Below, in pieces: positions 18,674-27,467 of a stretch of DNA of 64,000 nucleotides; within the stretch, counting starts at the first letter, position 1, and every line of letters begins with the position of its first letter. The DNA is from Priestia megaterium. GTDB taxonomy: Bacteria; Bacillota; Bacilli; Bacillales; Bacillaceae_H. The stretch lies in assembly GCA_008180335.1 (NCBI GenBank), contig VTEF01000001.1, forward strand, positions 312,636 to 376,635. Reading direction: 5' to 3'. The notes below the pieces were generated by a model. That model was not told the origin of the DNA. It saw only the letters and a program-made list of their open reading frames with translations, and made no database searches. A program made the position numbers and the translations under genes.

Positions 18674-19315
18674 ATGGGTCTTGAGTTTTTAGACATTTTT
18701 GAGAAATGGGCAAATGAGTATGATTTGACGGTTGAAGGACATGATGAACAATATAAAGATGTATTTTTACGCTATGAAGAAATTTTACAAGATGTGGCTG
18801 ATCGATCTATTGGCTGCGTAATGGAATTTGGTGTAGGTACAGGAAATCTGACTAAAAAACTATTAGAAAATAACCGGAAAGTTATTGGTATTGAACCTTC
18901 ACCGCCAATGAGAGAATTAGCACTTGAAAAGTTAGGCGATAAAGTGCAAATTGTAGATGGTGACTTTCTGCACTTTGATGAACAATTATTACCGGTAGAC
19001 AGCATGGTTAGTACGTATGCTTTTCATCATTTGACGGATCAAGAAAAAGAAGAAGCAATCAGAAACTATGGAAAGTTGCTTCAATGTGGTGGTAAAATAG
19101 TTTTTGCTGACACGATGTTTGAAACGAAAGACGTATTTCAAGAAACCATTTTACAAGCAAAGAAAAAGAACTTTTTTGACTTAGCAGAAGACTTAGAGCG
19201 TGAATATTACACGACAATCCCAGTTCTGCAGACGATATTTGAAAACAATGGATTTGATGTTACGTTTACGCGCTTTAACCATTTTGTTTGGATTGTAGAA
19301 GCAACGAAACAATAG
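18674..19315 (+). CDS. yrrT: SAM-dependent methyltransferase YrrT
   Basis: A 213-residue class I methyltransferase with the SAM loop [13 protein letters not shown], the acidic strand [11 protein letters not shown] and the [13 protein letters not shown] segment. In B. subtilis yrrT heads the mtnN-mccA-mccB operon and is put under the cysteine repressor CymR; the methyl acceptor is not established. Start follows TTAGGAGG. The 18600-18660 region is AT-rich and holds a TATAGGAATTATA element that could be a CymR site, but I cannot confirm it. Confidence 0.9.
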   Translation: MGLEFLDIFEKWANEYDLTVEGHDEQYKDVFLRYEEILQDVADRSIGCVMEFGVGTGNLTKKLLENNRKVIGIEPSPPMRELALEKLGDKVQIVDGDFLHFDEQLLPVDSMVSTYAFHHLTDQEKEEAIRNYGKLLQCGGKIVFADTMFETKDVFQETILQAKKKNFFDLAEDLEREYYTTIPVLQTIFENNGFDVTFTRFNHFVWIVEATKQ

Positions 19316-19332
19316 TAGAAAGAGGTTTTAAA

Positions 19333-20037
19333 ATGAAAGTAGCGATTATCGGAGCAATGGAAGAAGAAGTAACTATTTTACGAGACAAGATCGAAAATCG
19401 TGAAGAAACCGTTGTTGCAGGTTGTGAATATTCAACAGGTACAATTGGTGGGACAGATGTGGTTTTGTTGAAGTCTGGAATCGGAAAAGTGAATGCTGCT
19501 TTATCAACAGCTATTTTACTTGAACGATTTAAGCCAGACTATGTAATTAACACAGGCTCTGCAGGTGGTTTTCATCCGGATCTTAATGTAGGCGATGCAG
19601 TTGTTTCAACAGAAGTGCGCCATCATGATGTAGATGTCACAGCTTTTGGCTATGAGTACGGGCAAGTTCCAAACTTACCGGCTGCATATAAAGCGGATGA
19701 GAAGTTAGTTCAAATTGCAGAAGAAAGTGCAAAAGAAGTAACAGATATGAAAGTTGTAAAAGGTTTAATTGCAACTGGAGATTCGTTTATGAATGATCCT
19801 GTACGGGTTGAATTTGTGAGAGAAAAGTTTCCAAACCTTTATGCAGCTGAAATGGAAGCAGCGGCTGTTGCTCAAGTTTGCTATCAATTTGATGTTCCAT
19901 TTGTTATCATTCGTGCATTGTCTGACATTGCAGGGAAAGAATCAAATGTTTCATTTGAGCAATTCTTAGAGAAAGCAGCGATTAACTCAACAAACTTAGT
20001 ATTAAACTTTGTTTCTAAACTAACTAATACGTTGTGA
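19333..20037 (+). CDS. mtnN: 5'-methylthioadenosine/S-adenosylhomocysteine nucleosidase
   Basis: A 234-residue nucleosidase that removes adenine from S-adenosylhomocysteine and methylthioadenosine. Catalytic residues are visible: Glu12 in [10 protein letters not shown], the MEAAAVAQV purine-binding segment and Asp198 in ALSDIAG. This detoxifies the by-product of SAM methylation and starts homocysteine recycling, which fits the neighbouring mccA and mccB. The ATG at 19333 follows AGAAAGAGG; the longer frame overlaps yrrT. Confidence 0.97.
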   Translation: MKVAIIGAMEEEVTILRDKIENREETVVAGCEYSTGTIGGTDVVLLKSGIGKVNAALSTAILLERFKPDYVINTGSAGGFHPDLNVGDAVVSTEVRHHDVDVTAFGYEYGQVPNLPAAYKADEKLVQIAEESAKEVTDMKVVKGLIATGDSFMNDPVRVEFVREKFPNLYAAEMEAAAVAQVCYQFDVPFVIIRALSDIAGKESNVSFEQFLEKAAINSTNLVLNFVSKLTNTL

Positions 20038-20063
20038 TGAACACATAGTTCAAAAATTTTACT

Positions 20064-20109
20064 GATATCTATACCTGTAGGTAAAAAAAGGTATAGATAT
20101 CCTTTTATT
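20064..20109 (+). terminator. Strong intrinsic terminator between mtnN and mccA
   Basis: GATATCTATACC pairs perfectly (12 bp) with GGTATAGATATC, followed by CTTTTATTTT. It would end or attenuate the yrrT-mtnN transcript before mccA. Confidence 0.9.
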
Positions 20110-20175
20110 TTAAATCCGACTTAACAGGTATAGAAACTAATGAATTAGTTTCGTAATTAAGAGGTGACTAACATC

Positions 20176-22235
<2,060 letters not shown>

Positions 22236-22236
22236 C

Positions 22237-22267
22237 AAAACTCGGGCTTAGCGGCCCGAGTTTTCTG
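22237..22267 (+). terminator. Intrinsic terminator after mccB
   Basis: AAAACTCGGGC pairs with GCCCGAGTTTT around a short loop, followed by a T-rich tail. Confidence 0.88.
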
Positions 22268-22537
22268 TTTTTCTATTTAAGTATTGCTTGCGTAAAAGCA
22301 AGAAGCAGGTGGAGTGCTTTCTTGTATTAGATGGTGCTTTGTTGCTTGAGGTTGGTTAGGTGTGAAAGAAGGGTATTTGGATCTGTAGGCATGAGGGATT
22401 TAATTAGTAAAGATAGAATGAAAGTATATAAACCTTTCAGTTAGATTCATTGTATTCTATGTAATAAATTGGATGACAATAGGAAGCCAAATGTATGGTA
22501 CAGTAGAGATATGATGAATTAATGAAAAGGTGATAAT
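22268..22537 (+). other. Intergenic region between mccB and yrhC
   Basis: I see no ORF or RNA gene here. A small hairpin (GCTTGC/GCAAG) lies near 22290. TGGTACAGT at 22496-22504 could be an extended -10 promoter for yrhC, with ATGACA about 20 bases upstream as a poor -35. Confidence 0.4.
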
Positions 22538-22783
22538 GTGAAAAGTACTACATCTAAATCTAAAAAAATTCAACGTGAAATTGAAGACTATCGACGCTTT
22601 ATTTATGTGCTTTTAGCGGTAAGCACTTTTTTATATATTGGTGTATTAATTGGAAATGGTGAAAAAGCAAATGCGCAGCTGCTTGTTATGTCAGGAACGA
22701 GTATTTTATTTATCGCTATGGCATTCTATTTTGCCTATCAAACAAAAAAACTAAAACAACAGATACAAGAAGAAGAGCGATAA
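22538..22783 (+). CDS. yrhC: YrhC family small membrane protein
   Basis: An 81-residue protein with a basic N-terminus, two predicted transmembrane helices (about residues 22-42 and 48-68) and a charged C-terminus. This matches YrhC, which follows mccB in the B. subtilis operon. The GTG start follows AAAGGTG. Here it is set off from mccB by a terminator and 270 bases, so it may have its own promoter. Function unknown. Confidence 0.82.
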   Translation: MKSTTSKSKKIQREIEDYRRFIYVLLAVSTFLYIGVLIGNGEKANAQLLVMSGTSILFIAMAFYFAYQTKKLKQQIQEEER

Positions 22784-22867
22784 GTTTAGACTAAAGACGA
22801 TAACTTTTATTTTAGTATTATCATAGTAAGAAAAGGGTCGCAATGTGAAAGTTGTGAGAAAGAAAAG

Positions 22868-22896
22868 ACATGGTATCAAAATACCATGTTTTTTTG
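22868..22896 (+). terminator. Intrinsic terminator after yrhC
   Basis: ACATGGTAT pairs with ATACCATGT around CAAA, followed by seven T. Confidence 0.9.
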
Positions 22897-22940
22897 TCTT
22901 AATTTAACGAAAGAAAAATCACCCATTTTTCAAAAAAGTG

Positions 22941-22969
22941 TTTACAATTTAATAAAACGTGGATATAAT
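22941..22969 (+). promoter_or_regulatory. Strong SigA promoter of the yrzI-type operon
   Basis: TTTACA, exactly 17 bases, then a perfect TATAAT at 22964-22969. Transcription should start near 22976, giving a leader of about 275 bases before the yrzI-like gene. Confidence 0.85.
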
Positions 22970-23016
22970 TACCAATATAAGAAAACAATACTTTAAATGT
23001 GAGGAGGTCGAATCAT

Positions 23017-23115
23017 ATGTTAGGAATCAAAGCAGTTATGCATCAACCTGTATTAACGAACTTTTTTATCCCTAAATATATGTATACTATTCGGCCGTGT
23101 TCCTACATCAAGTAA
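23017..23115 (+). CDS. 32-codon leader peptide upstream of yrzI
   Basis: A 32-codon ORF starting at ATG 23017, eight bases after a strong GAGGAGG. The peptide begins MLGIKAVMHQPVLTNFFIP and ends in PCSYIK. It is not recognisable as a known protein family. It sits between a near-consensus promoter and a set of competing hairpins, the arrangement of a regulatory leader ORF in ribosome-mediated attenuation. The good ribosome site argues for translation. Whether the peptide itself or only its translation matters cannot be told. Confidence 0.6.
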   Translation: MLGIKAVMHQPVLTNFFIPKYMYTIRPCSYIK

Positions 23116-23146
23116 ATTTCTTACCTGATTTTAAACACGTGTATTC

Positions 23147-23228
23147 ACCACAGGTGCGAATAGTAATCCTGTGGTTTTTATATTTTATAGTGAAACCACA
23201 GGATGCTTGGGCATTTCTGTGGTTTTTT
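23147..23228 (+). promoter_or_regulatory. Attenuator-like set of three mutually exclusive hairpins
   Basis: Four complementary segments lie in a row: A ACCACAGG (23147-23154), B CCTGTGGTTT (23168-23177), C AAACCACAGG (23193-23202) and D CTGTGGTTT (23217-23225). A:B (8 bp) and C:D (9 bp) are each followed by T-rich tracts and look like terminators. B:C (10 bp) would exclude both. This is the logic of an antiterminator switch ahead of the yrzI-like gene. Confidence 0.7.
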
Positions 23229-23251
23229 ATTTGTAAAGGAGGTGAGACATT

Positions 23252-23392
23252 ATGACACTTAATATTTTCTTTTTAACGATTACGATCAAGCCTCGTGAAT
23301 ATTCAGCAGAAGAAATAGAACATGCACAGCGAGTAAAAGAACTTGAAGAAAAAATGAAAGATCGTAAGTATGAATTTTATCGTCATTTTTAA
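23252..23392 (+). CDS. yrzI: YrzI family small protein
   Basis: A 46-residue protein with a hydrophobic N-terminus (MTLNIFFLTITIKPREYS) and a charged helical tail, as in the Bacillus YrzI family of tiny proteins. The ATG follows AAAGGAGGTGAG, an almost perfect ribosome site. It is the central ORF of a small operon with two shorter downstream ORFs. Its function is unknown. In B. subtilis the yrzI transcript is a known target of translation-coupled decay. Confidence 0.82.
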   Translation: MTLNIFFLTITIKPREYSAEEIEHAQRVKELEEKMKDRKYEFYRHF

Positions 23393-23434
23393 TGGAAAAA
23401 TTTAATGATAAAAACTGAAAGGTGAGTGATAAAA

Positions 23435-23494
23435 ATGAATAATTCAAAAGGCTATGTAATTGTATGGTTGCTCGTGGAGAAAGACTCCACCTAA
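23435..23494 (+). CDS. 19-codon ORF resembling the Rae1-sensitive mini-ORF of the yrzI transcript
   Basis: A 19-residue ORF (MNNSKGYVIVWLLVEKDST) with an AAAGGTGAG ribosome site about 10 bases upstream. From memory, B. subtilis Rae1 (YacP) cuts the yrzI mRNA inside a 17-codon ORF, S1025, between a Glu and a Lys codon near its end. Here Glu15 (GAG 23477-23479) and Lys16 (AAA 23480-23482) occupy the same place, at the edge of a hairpin loop formed by GTGGAG (23474-23479) and CTCCAC (23485-23490). The correspondence is inferred. Confidence 0.6.
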   Translation: MNNSKGYVIVWLLVEKDST

Positions 23495-23518
23495 AGAATA
23501 ATAGTGGGAGGAATGGCT

Positions 23519-23557
23519 ATGTGTATGTTACGGATTATTTTTTGGAAGCTGTTTTAA
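23519..23557 (+). CDS. Possible 12-codon ORF ending the yrzI operon
   Basis: ATG 23519 follows GTGGGAGG by seven bases and opens a 12-codon frame ending just before the shared terminator with sigK. The peptide is hydrophobic and basic (MCMLRIIFWKLF). An in-frame ATG two codons upstream lies too close to the ribosome site. Evidence is the ribosome site and position only. Confidence 0.35.
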   Translation: MCMLRIIFWKLF

Positions 23558-23560
23558 AAA

Positions 23561-23600
23561 AAACGGGAAAAAGGACTAATCATCCTCTTTCCCGTTTTTT
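23561..23600. terminator. Bidirectional terminator between the yrzI operon and sigK
   Basis: AAACGGGAAA pairs with TTTCCCGTTT, extended by AGGA/TCCT, with A and T tracts on both flanks. It overlaps the last codons of sigK, which converges on the yrzI operon. Confidence 0.85.
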
Positions 23601-24299
23601 TTCTTTTTCCGCTCTGTAAAACTCATGAAACATTTTCATCAAAGCTCTCTTTTCAATACGAGATACATAGCTTCTTGAAATATCGAGTTCTTTAGCAATT
23701 TCACGCTGTGTCTTTTCTTTTTGTAAGTCAAGGCCAAACCGCCCTACGATGACTTCTCTTTCCCGTTCATCTAAAATATCGATATACTCTTTAATTTTCT
23801 CAAGTTCCATATTTAATTGAATCATATCAATCACATCATCTGACTCTGATTTCAAAACATCAATTAAACTAATTTCATTTCCTTCTTTATCTTGACCGAT
23901 TGGATCGTGAAGTGATACATCTTTTTTTGTCTTTTTCAGTGCTCTTAAATGCATAAGAATTTCATTTTCAATACACCTTGCTGCATAGGTTGCTAACTTT
24001 GTGCCTTTTCCTTGTGAATAGCTTTCAATTGCTTTAATTAATCCAATTGTTCCAATAGAAATCAAATCTTCCGCGTCTTCTCCAGTATTCTCAAATTTCT
24101 TCACGATGTGTGCAACAAGACGAAGATTGTGCTCGATTAGTAAATTGCGAGCTTCTTGATCTCCTTGTTCCATTAAAGTTAAGTAGCGTTTTTCTTCTGC
24201 TGAGGAAAGTGGTTGTGGAAAAGCATTATTTTTAACATATGAGACTAGAAAAACAAGCTCTTTAAAAAAGTATCCAAGTGCTGTGAAAAAAGCAGACAT
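23580..24299 (-). CDS. sigK: RNA polymerase sporulation sigma factor SigK, uninterrupted
   Basis: A 239-residue sigma-70 family factor for late mother-cell transcription. The 20-residue pro-sequence ends ELVFLVS before YVKNNAF, the SpoIVFB processing site between Ser20 and Tyr21. Region 2 ([38 protein letters not shown]) and region 4 ([38 protein letters not shown]) are intact. The start at 24299 is favoured by GGAGG 7 bases upstream. There is no skin-type insertion, unlike B. subtilis 168. Confidence 0.97.
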   Translation of the reverse strand: MSAFFTALGYFFKELVFLVSYVKNNAFPQPLSSAEEKRYLTLMEQGDQEARNLLIEHNLRLVAHIVKKFENTGEDAEDLISIGTIGLIKAIESYSQGKGTKLATYAARCIENEILMHLRALKKTKKDVSLHDPIGQDKEGNEISLIDVLKSESDDVIDMIQLNMELEKIKEYIDILDEREREVIVGRFGLDLQKEKTQREIAKELDISRSYVSRIEKRALMKMFHEFYRAEKEKKRERG

Positions 24300-24343
24300 C
24301 TCCTCACCTCCAGTTGATGTAAGCGACAAAAGACTAACATTAT

Positions 24344-24351
24344 ATTATATG
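24344..24351 (-). promoter_or_regulatory. Possible SigE/SigK -10 element of sigK
   Basis: On the minus strand CATATAAT lies about 45 bases before the sigK start and resembles the CATAnnnT -10 of mother-cell sigma factors. No convincing -35 is visible. Confidence 0.3.
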
Positions 24352-24511
24352 TAAAAATGTGATTGTCTGTGCCTGTCCGGTTGAAATTACCTACTAGACA
24401 AGAGAGTGCCAGTTGTATTTACAATCTAACTTTTTGCTGATTACTATTTAAACATAAGAAACCTTCATTATCGTATAGCAAATTCATTCTAAAAATCATT
24501 CTGGCAGGTTT

Positions 24512-24541
24512 GATATTTTAATGATAGAAGCCTATACAAAG
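24512..24541 (+). promoter_or_regulatory. Possible SigE-type promoter of the YjcZ-like gene
   Basis: TGATATT (24512-24518), 15 bases, then TATACAAA (24534-24541), similar to the SigE pattern KMATATT...CATACAHT with mismatches in both boxes. The downstream gene belongs to a sporulation family, which fits. The rest of 24300-24593 shows no gene. Confidence 0.4.
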
Positions 24542-24593
24542 AAGCTACATTTGAATAGTTTATTAGTAATAAGCAGTGTAAGGAGGTTCAAAG

Positions 24594-24752
24594 ATGTCTT
24601 ATGGGTATGGATATGGGTGTTATCCAAGTTACCCATGTTATCCACCTTGCAGAGGTGGAGGATACGGTTGGGGGCTAGGCTTGTTAATTGTGTTGTTTGT
24701 TCTTTTATTAATTTTTGGTGGGTTCTATTGGTTTGGTTGTTATTGGAAGTAA
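24594..24752 (+). CDS. YjcZ family sporulation peptide
   Basis: A 52-residue peptide with a Tyr/Gly/Cys/Pro-rich N-terminus (five cysteines or more in a short span) and one hydrophobic helix (LGLLIVLFVLLLIFGGFYW), the tiny-TM YjcZ family of Bacillus spore proteins. The ATG follows AAGGAGG. It is followed by a strong terminator. Family members are often multi-copy and of unknown role in sporulation or the spore envelope. Confidence 0.85.
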   Translation: MSYGYGYGCYPSYPCYPPCRGGGYGWGLGLLIVLFVLLLIFGGFYWFGCYWK

Positions 24753-24782
24753 AAAACCTCATGCATATGCATGAGGTTTTTT
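24751..24782. terminator. Bidirectional terminator between the YjcZ-like gene and pssA
   Basis: AAAAAACCTCATGCAT pairs with ATGCATGAGGTTTTTT, a perfect palindrome with T tracts on both strands, serving convergent genes. Confidence 0.93.
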
Positions 24783-25320
24783 ACATTTTCTTTAATTTAA
24801 ATGTGCTGACCATTAAACAAGAAAGAATAATAGTCAGAAACATAAAGAAATGTGAGGGTAAATAAGGAATTGCTAAATAGCTTAGAGTAAGTAAACAGCC
24901 AGCTGCTGTTATTGGCAGACCAGTAAAATATCCGTTGTTCTCAGTAATGTTAAAGCGAGCTAATCGAAGGGCTCCACAGCCAATGTAAAAAATAGTAAAA
25001 ATACCACCTGGAGCACCATAGTCAAATAAAATACTTTGATAAAGTAGTAGAGCTGGAGCAATACCAAATGATATAATATCGCACATGGAGTCCAATTGTT
25101 TCCCCAGTTCGGACTCAATGTGTAGCTTTCTCGCTACCATTCCATCAAAACGATCAGCCAAAGCTGCTAAAAATATTAACAATAAACTTAAATTTAATTC
25201 ATTTTTTAAAACGAATAAAATAGCAAATCCGCCAAGACTCAAATTTAATAATGTTAAGGCGTTTGCAGATTGAGATTTAATTTTTTTAATTGTATGATCA
25301 AGATAATCTAATAAAAACAA
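24781..25320 (-). CDS. pssA: CDP-diacylglycerol--serine O-phosphatidyltransferase
   Basis: A 179-residue integral membrane enzyme that makes phosphatidylserine. The CDP-alcohol phosphotransferase signature is complete: Asp59-Gly60, Ala63-Arg64, Gly73, Asp77 and Asp81. About five to six hydrophobic helices follow. The TTG start at 25320 is chosen for its AAAGGAGTGAGG ribosome site; the open frame extends 10 codons upstream. It is divergent from psd, whose product decarboxylates phosphatidylserine to phosphatidylethanolamine, so the two adjacent genes form one pathway. Confidence 0.95.
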   Translation of the reverse strand: MFLLDYLDHTIKKIKSQSANALTLLNLSLGGFAILFVLKNELNLSLLLIFLAALADRFDGMVARKLHIESELGKQLDSMCDIISFGIAPALLLYQSILFDYGAPGGIFTIFYIGCGALRLARFNITENNGYFTGLPITAAGCLLTLSYLAIPYLPSHFFMFLTIILSCLMVSTFKLKKM

Positions 25321-25447
25321 ATTCCTCACTCCTTTTAGAGGATGGAACAAACTGGATAAAATAGCGAAAAAAAGAGAATGGTAATTTTATTGTAGACGTA
25401 AACCTCATTCTAGTAAAGAGCTATTCATTATGTGGAGGTAAATTTTA

Positions 25448-26230
25448 TTGTTACGACGTATGTATCAATTATTAATTGAACTGACAAATCACCGGCTATC
25501 CTCATGGTTAATTCGGAAATTTTCTATGTCTAAAGCAAGTGCGAAAATGATTTCATCATACGCACGCATCTTTGACATTAACCAAGAAGAAATGGAGAAG
25601 CCATTAGCAGAATATCAAACATTGCAGGATTTGTTTATTCGACATTTAAAACCATCAGCAAGGTTAATTAATCAAGCTGAAACGGCAATTGTAAGCCCTG
25701 TAGATGCAAAAATCGAAGAGTATGGTACAATAACTGCTTCAAGAGAAATTACTGTAAAGAAGAAACTGTATTCTATTGAGGAAATGGTTGCGAATCAAAA
25801 TGTGTTAGAAAAATATATTGAAGGCCAGTTTATTATACTATATTTAAGTCCAAGGGATTATCACCGTATTCATAGCCCGATATCCGGAAAAATTACAAGC
25901 CAATGGGAAGCTGGTCAGAAATCGTACCCTGTTAATCAATGGGGGTTAAAATACGGAAAAGATCCACTTATAAAAAATTTTCGCAAGTTAACAGAACTAA
26001 AAGGAACTGATGGGCATGTGCTGATGGCAAAAGTAGGAGCAATGTTCATTAATAGTATTCAGATGACCTGTAAAAAAGAACAAGTTGAGCGAGGCGAAGA
26101 AGTAGCTTACTTTACGTTTGGATCTACAGTTATTTTATTGTTCGAAAAAAACACCATGGAATTCTTGCCTTCTTTACAGATGGGACATCATATAAAAGTA
26201 GGTGAGCCAATAGGAAACATAAAAAAATAG
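25448..26230 (+). CDS. psd: Phosphatidylserine decarboxylase proenzyme
   Basis: A 260-residue pyruvoyl-dependent decarboxylase that makes phosphatidylethanolamine at the membrane. Key parts are SPVDAKIEEYG, YLSPRDYHRIHSPISG and the self-cleavage motif FGST at 224-227, where Ser226 becomes the pyruvoyl group. The TTG start follows TGGAGGT by about 8 bases. It is divergently placed from pssA over a 127-base shared promoter region. Confidence 0.96.
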   Translation: MLRRMYQLLIELTNHRLSSWLIRKFSMSKASAKMISSYARIFDINQEEMEKPLAEYQTLQDLFIRHLKPSARLINQAETAIVSPVDAKIEEYGTITASREITVKKKLYSIEEMVANQNVLEKYIEGQFIILYLSPRDYHRIHSPISGKITSQWEAGQKSYPVNQWGLKYGKDPLIKNFRKLTELKGTDGHVLMAKVGAMFINSIQMTCKKEQVERGEEVAYFTFGSTVILLFEKNTMEFLPSLQMGHHIKVGEPIGNIKK

Positions 26231-26316
26231 AGCCCTTTTGACGATGCAAGCACAGTGTAAAGGGAAATGCCGGCTACACCAGTGTTTGAATCTAATCACA
26301 AAGGCTCATTTATTTG

Positions 26317-26457
26317 TTAAGATGGGATTTGAATATTTAGTTTTAAAGATCGACGTTCAATTTCTTTTTTTATAAGTTGAATAAATTCTGGGCTTAGTTT
26401 TAATTCAGTTGCTTTACAATATGATTCAATAAGCAGCTCATCAGATAGCTTTCTCAT
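26317..26457 (-). CDS. sda: Sporulation checkpoint inhibitor Sda
   Basis: A 46-residue helical-hairpin protein ([20 protein letters not shown] at the N-terminus) that blocks the sporulation kinase KinA when DNA replication is active or impaired. It matches the short active form of Sda. The start at 26457 follows GGAGGTGG on the minus strand. DnaA boxes lie directly upstream, consistent with the known control of sda by DnaA. Confidence 0.95.
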   Translation of the reverse strand: MRKLSDELLIESYCKATELKLSPEFIQLIKKEIERRSLKLNIQIPS

Positions 26458-26532
26458 AATAGTACCGCCACCTCCTATAAAATAAGATAGGTGTTCTAAC
26501 AAAATGTAGTGTCTCATATACTAATAAATTCC

Positions 26533-26677
26533 TTATCCATAATTTATCATGAATCAAAAAATAGAACAATCGTTCTGTTATCCACAGCTATCGGTGGATA
26601 AAGTGTGGGTATATTGTTTATAATTACCATTAAATCTTGATTTAGATAATAGGATAATGTGTATAAACTTATCCACA
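26533..26677. promoter_or_regulatory. Cluster of DnaA boxes upstream of sda and yqeG
   Basis: Two perfect TTATCCACA boxes lie at 26578-26586 and 26669-26677. One-mismatch boxes lie at 26533-26541 (TTATCCATA), 26593-26601 (GGTGGATAA, minus) and 26658-26666 (TGTGTATAA, minus). This gives five in 145 bases of an otherwise gene-free 490-base gap. A possible minus-strand sda promoter (TTGTTC, 17, TAAATT) overlaps the cluster. Confidence 0.85.
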
Positions 26678-26866
26678 AAAAATGTTTATATCATAATTTG
26701 TCGAAAAGTTTCATACTAAATGTTAAAAAGATACCCCTTTTTAACAGTTTTAAACGTTCTTTTTTGAAAAAACACAATCAGGTTAAAGTTTGAGACTTTT
26801 ATGCTTTAATGGTAGTGGATTGAAGCTTTACAAACAAAAATAAAACTTAAGAACATAAATTGCTAG

Positions 26867-26894
26867 TTGGAAAATAAAGATAAGCCGTTATAAT
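26867..26894 (+). promoter_or_regulatory. SigA promoter of the yqeG operon
   Basis: TTGGAA, 16-base spacer, perfect TATAAT, about 55 bases before yqeG. It heads the run yqeG-yqeH-aroE-yqeI. Confidence 0.65.
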
Positions 26895-26948
26895 GGTATA
26901 CGGCATTTACTTTTTAGTACGTAATTATATATTCGAGGTGCATGATAC

Positions 26949-27464
26949 GTGTTGAAACTTTTTTTACCAAATGAACATGTGAAAAGCGTGTTGCAAATTA
27001 AGCCAGAAACATTAAAAGAACAAGGTGTAAAAGGAATTATTACTGATTTAGATAATACGCTTGTTGAATGGGATCGCCCGGAAGCTACTCCAGAATTGAT
27101 TGAGTGGTTTAAATTAATGAAAGACAGCGGAATTAAAATTACAGTTGTATCTAATAATGTAGAAAAGCGCGTGAAATTATTCTCAGATCCAGTTGGATTA
27201 CCATTTGTATATAAAGCAAGAAAACCTATGAGGAAAGCATTTAGACGGGCATTGCGTGACATGGATTTACAAAAAGAAGAAGTTGTTGTGATTGGAGATC
27301 AACTTCTGACAGATGTATTAGGCGGAAATCGTTTAGGTGTATATACAATCTTAGTAGTTCCTGTTGCTCAAACAGATGGTTTTATTACAAAATTCAACCG
27401 GAAAATGGAACGTCGTATTTTAGCATGGATGAAGAAAAAAGGTATGATTAACTGGGAGGATTAA
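26949..27464 (+). CDS. yqeG: HAD-type phosphatase YqeG
   Basis: A 171-residue HAD-superfamily IIIA phosphatase. Motif I is DLDNT with Asp33 and Asp35, motif II is the VVSNN segment, and the late IGDQLLTDVLGGNR carries the metal-binding aspartates. The physiological substrate is not established. GTG start follows CGAGGTG. It lies 3 bases upstream of yqeH in a conserved operon. Confidence 0.94.
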   Translation: MLKLFLPNEHVKSVLQIKPETLKEQGVKGIITDLDNTLVEWDRPEATPELIEWFKLMKDSGIKITVVSNNVEKRVKLFSDPVGLPFVYKARKPMRKAFRRALRDMDLQKEEVVVIGDQLLTDVLGGNRLGVYTILVVPVAQTDGFITKFNRKMERRILAWMKKKGMINWED

Positions 27465-27467
27465 AAC

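Noticed and set aside
24521-24865. Long 114-codon frame overlapping the YjcZ-like gene and the pssA end
   Set aside because: It crosses a strong bidirectional terminator, has no ribosome site and conflicts with two well-supported genes.
26221-26300. Terminator after psd from GAGCC and GGCTC segments
   Set aside because: The loop would be over 50 bases and the stem has a bulge, so it is too weak to call.
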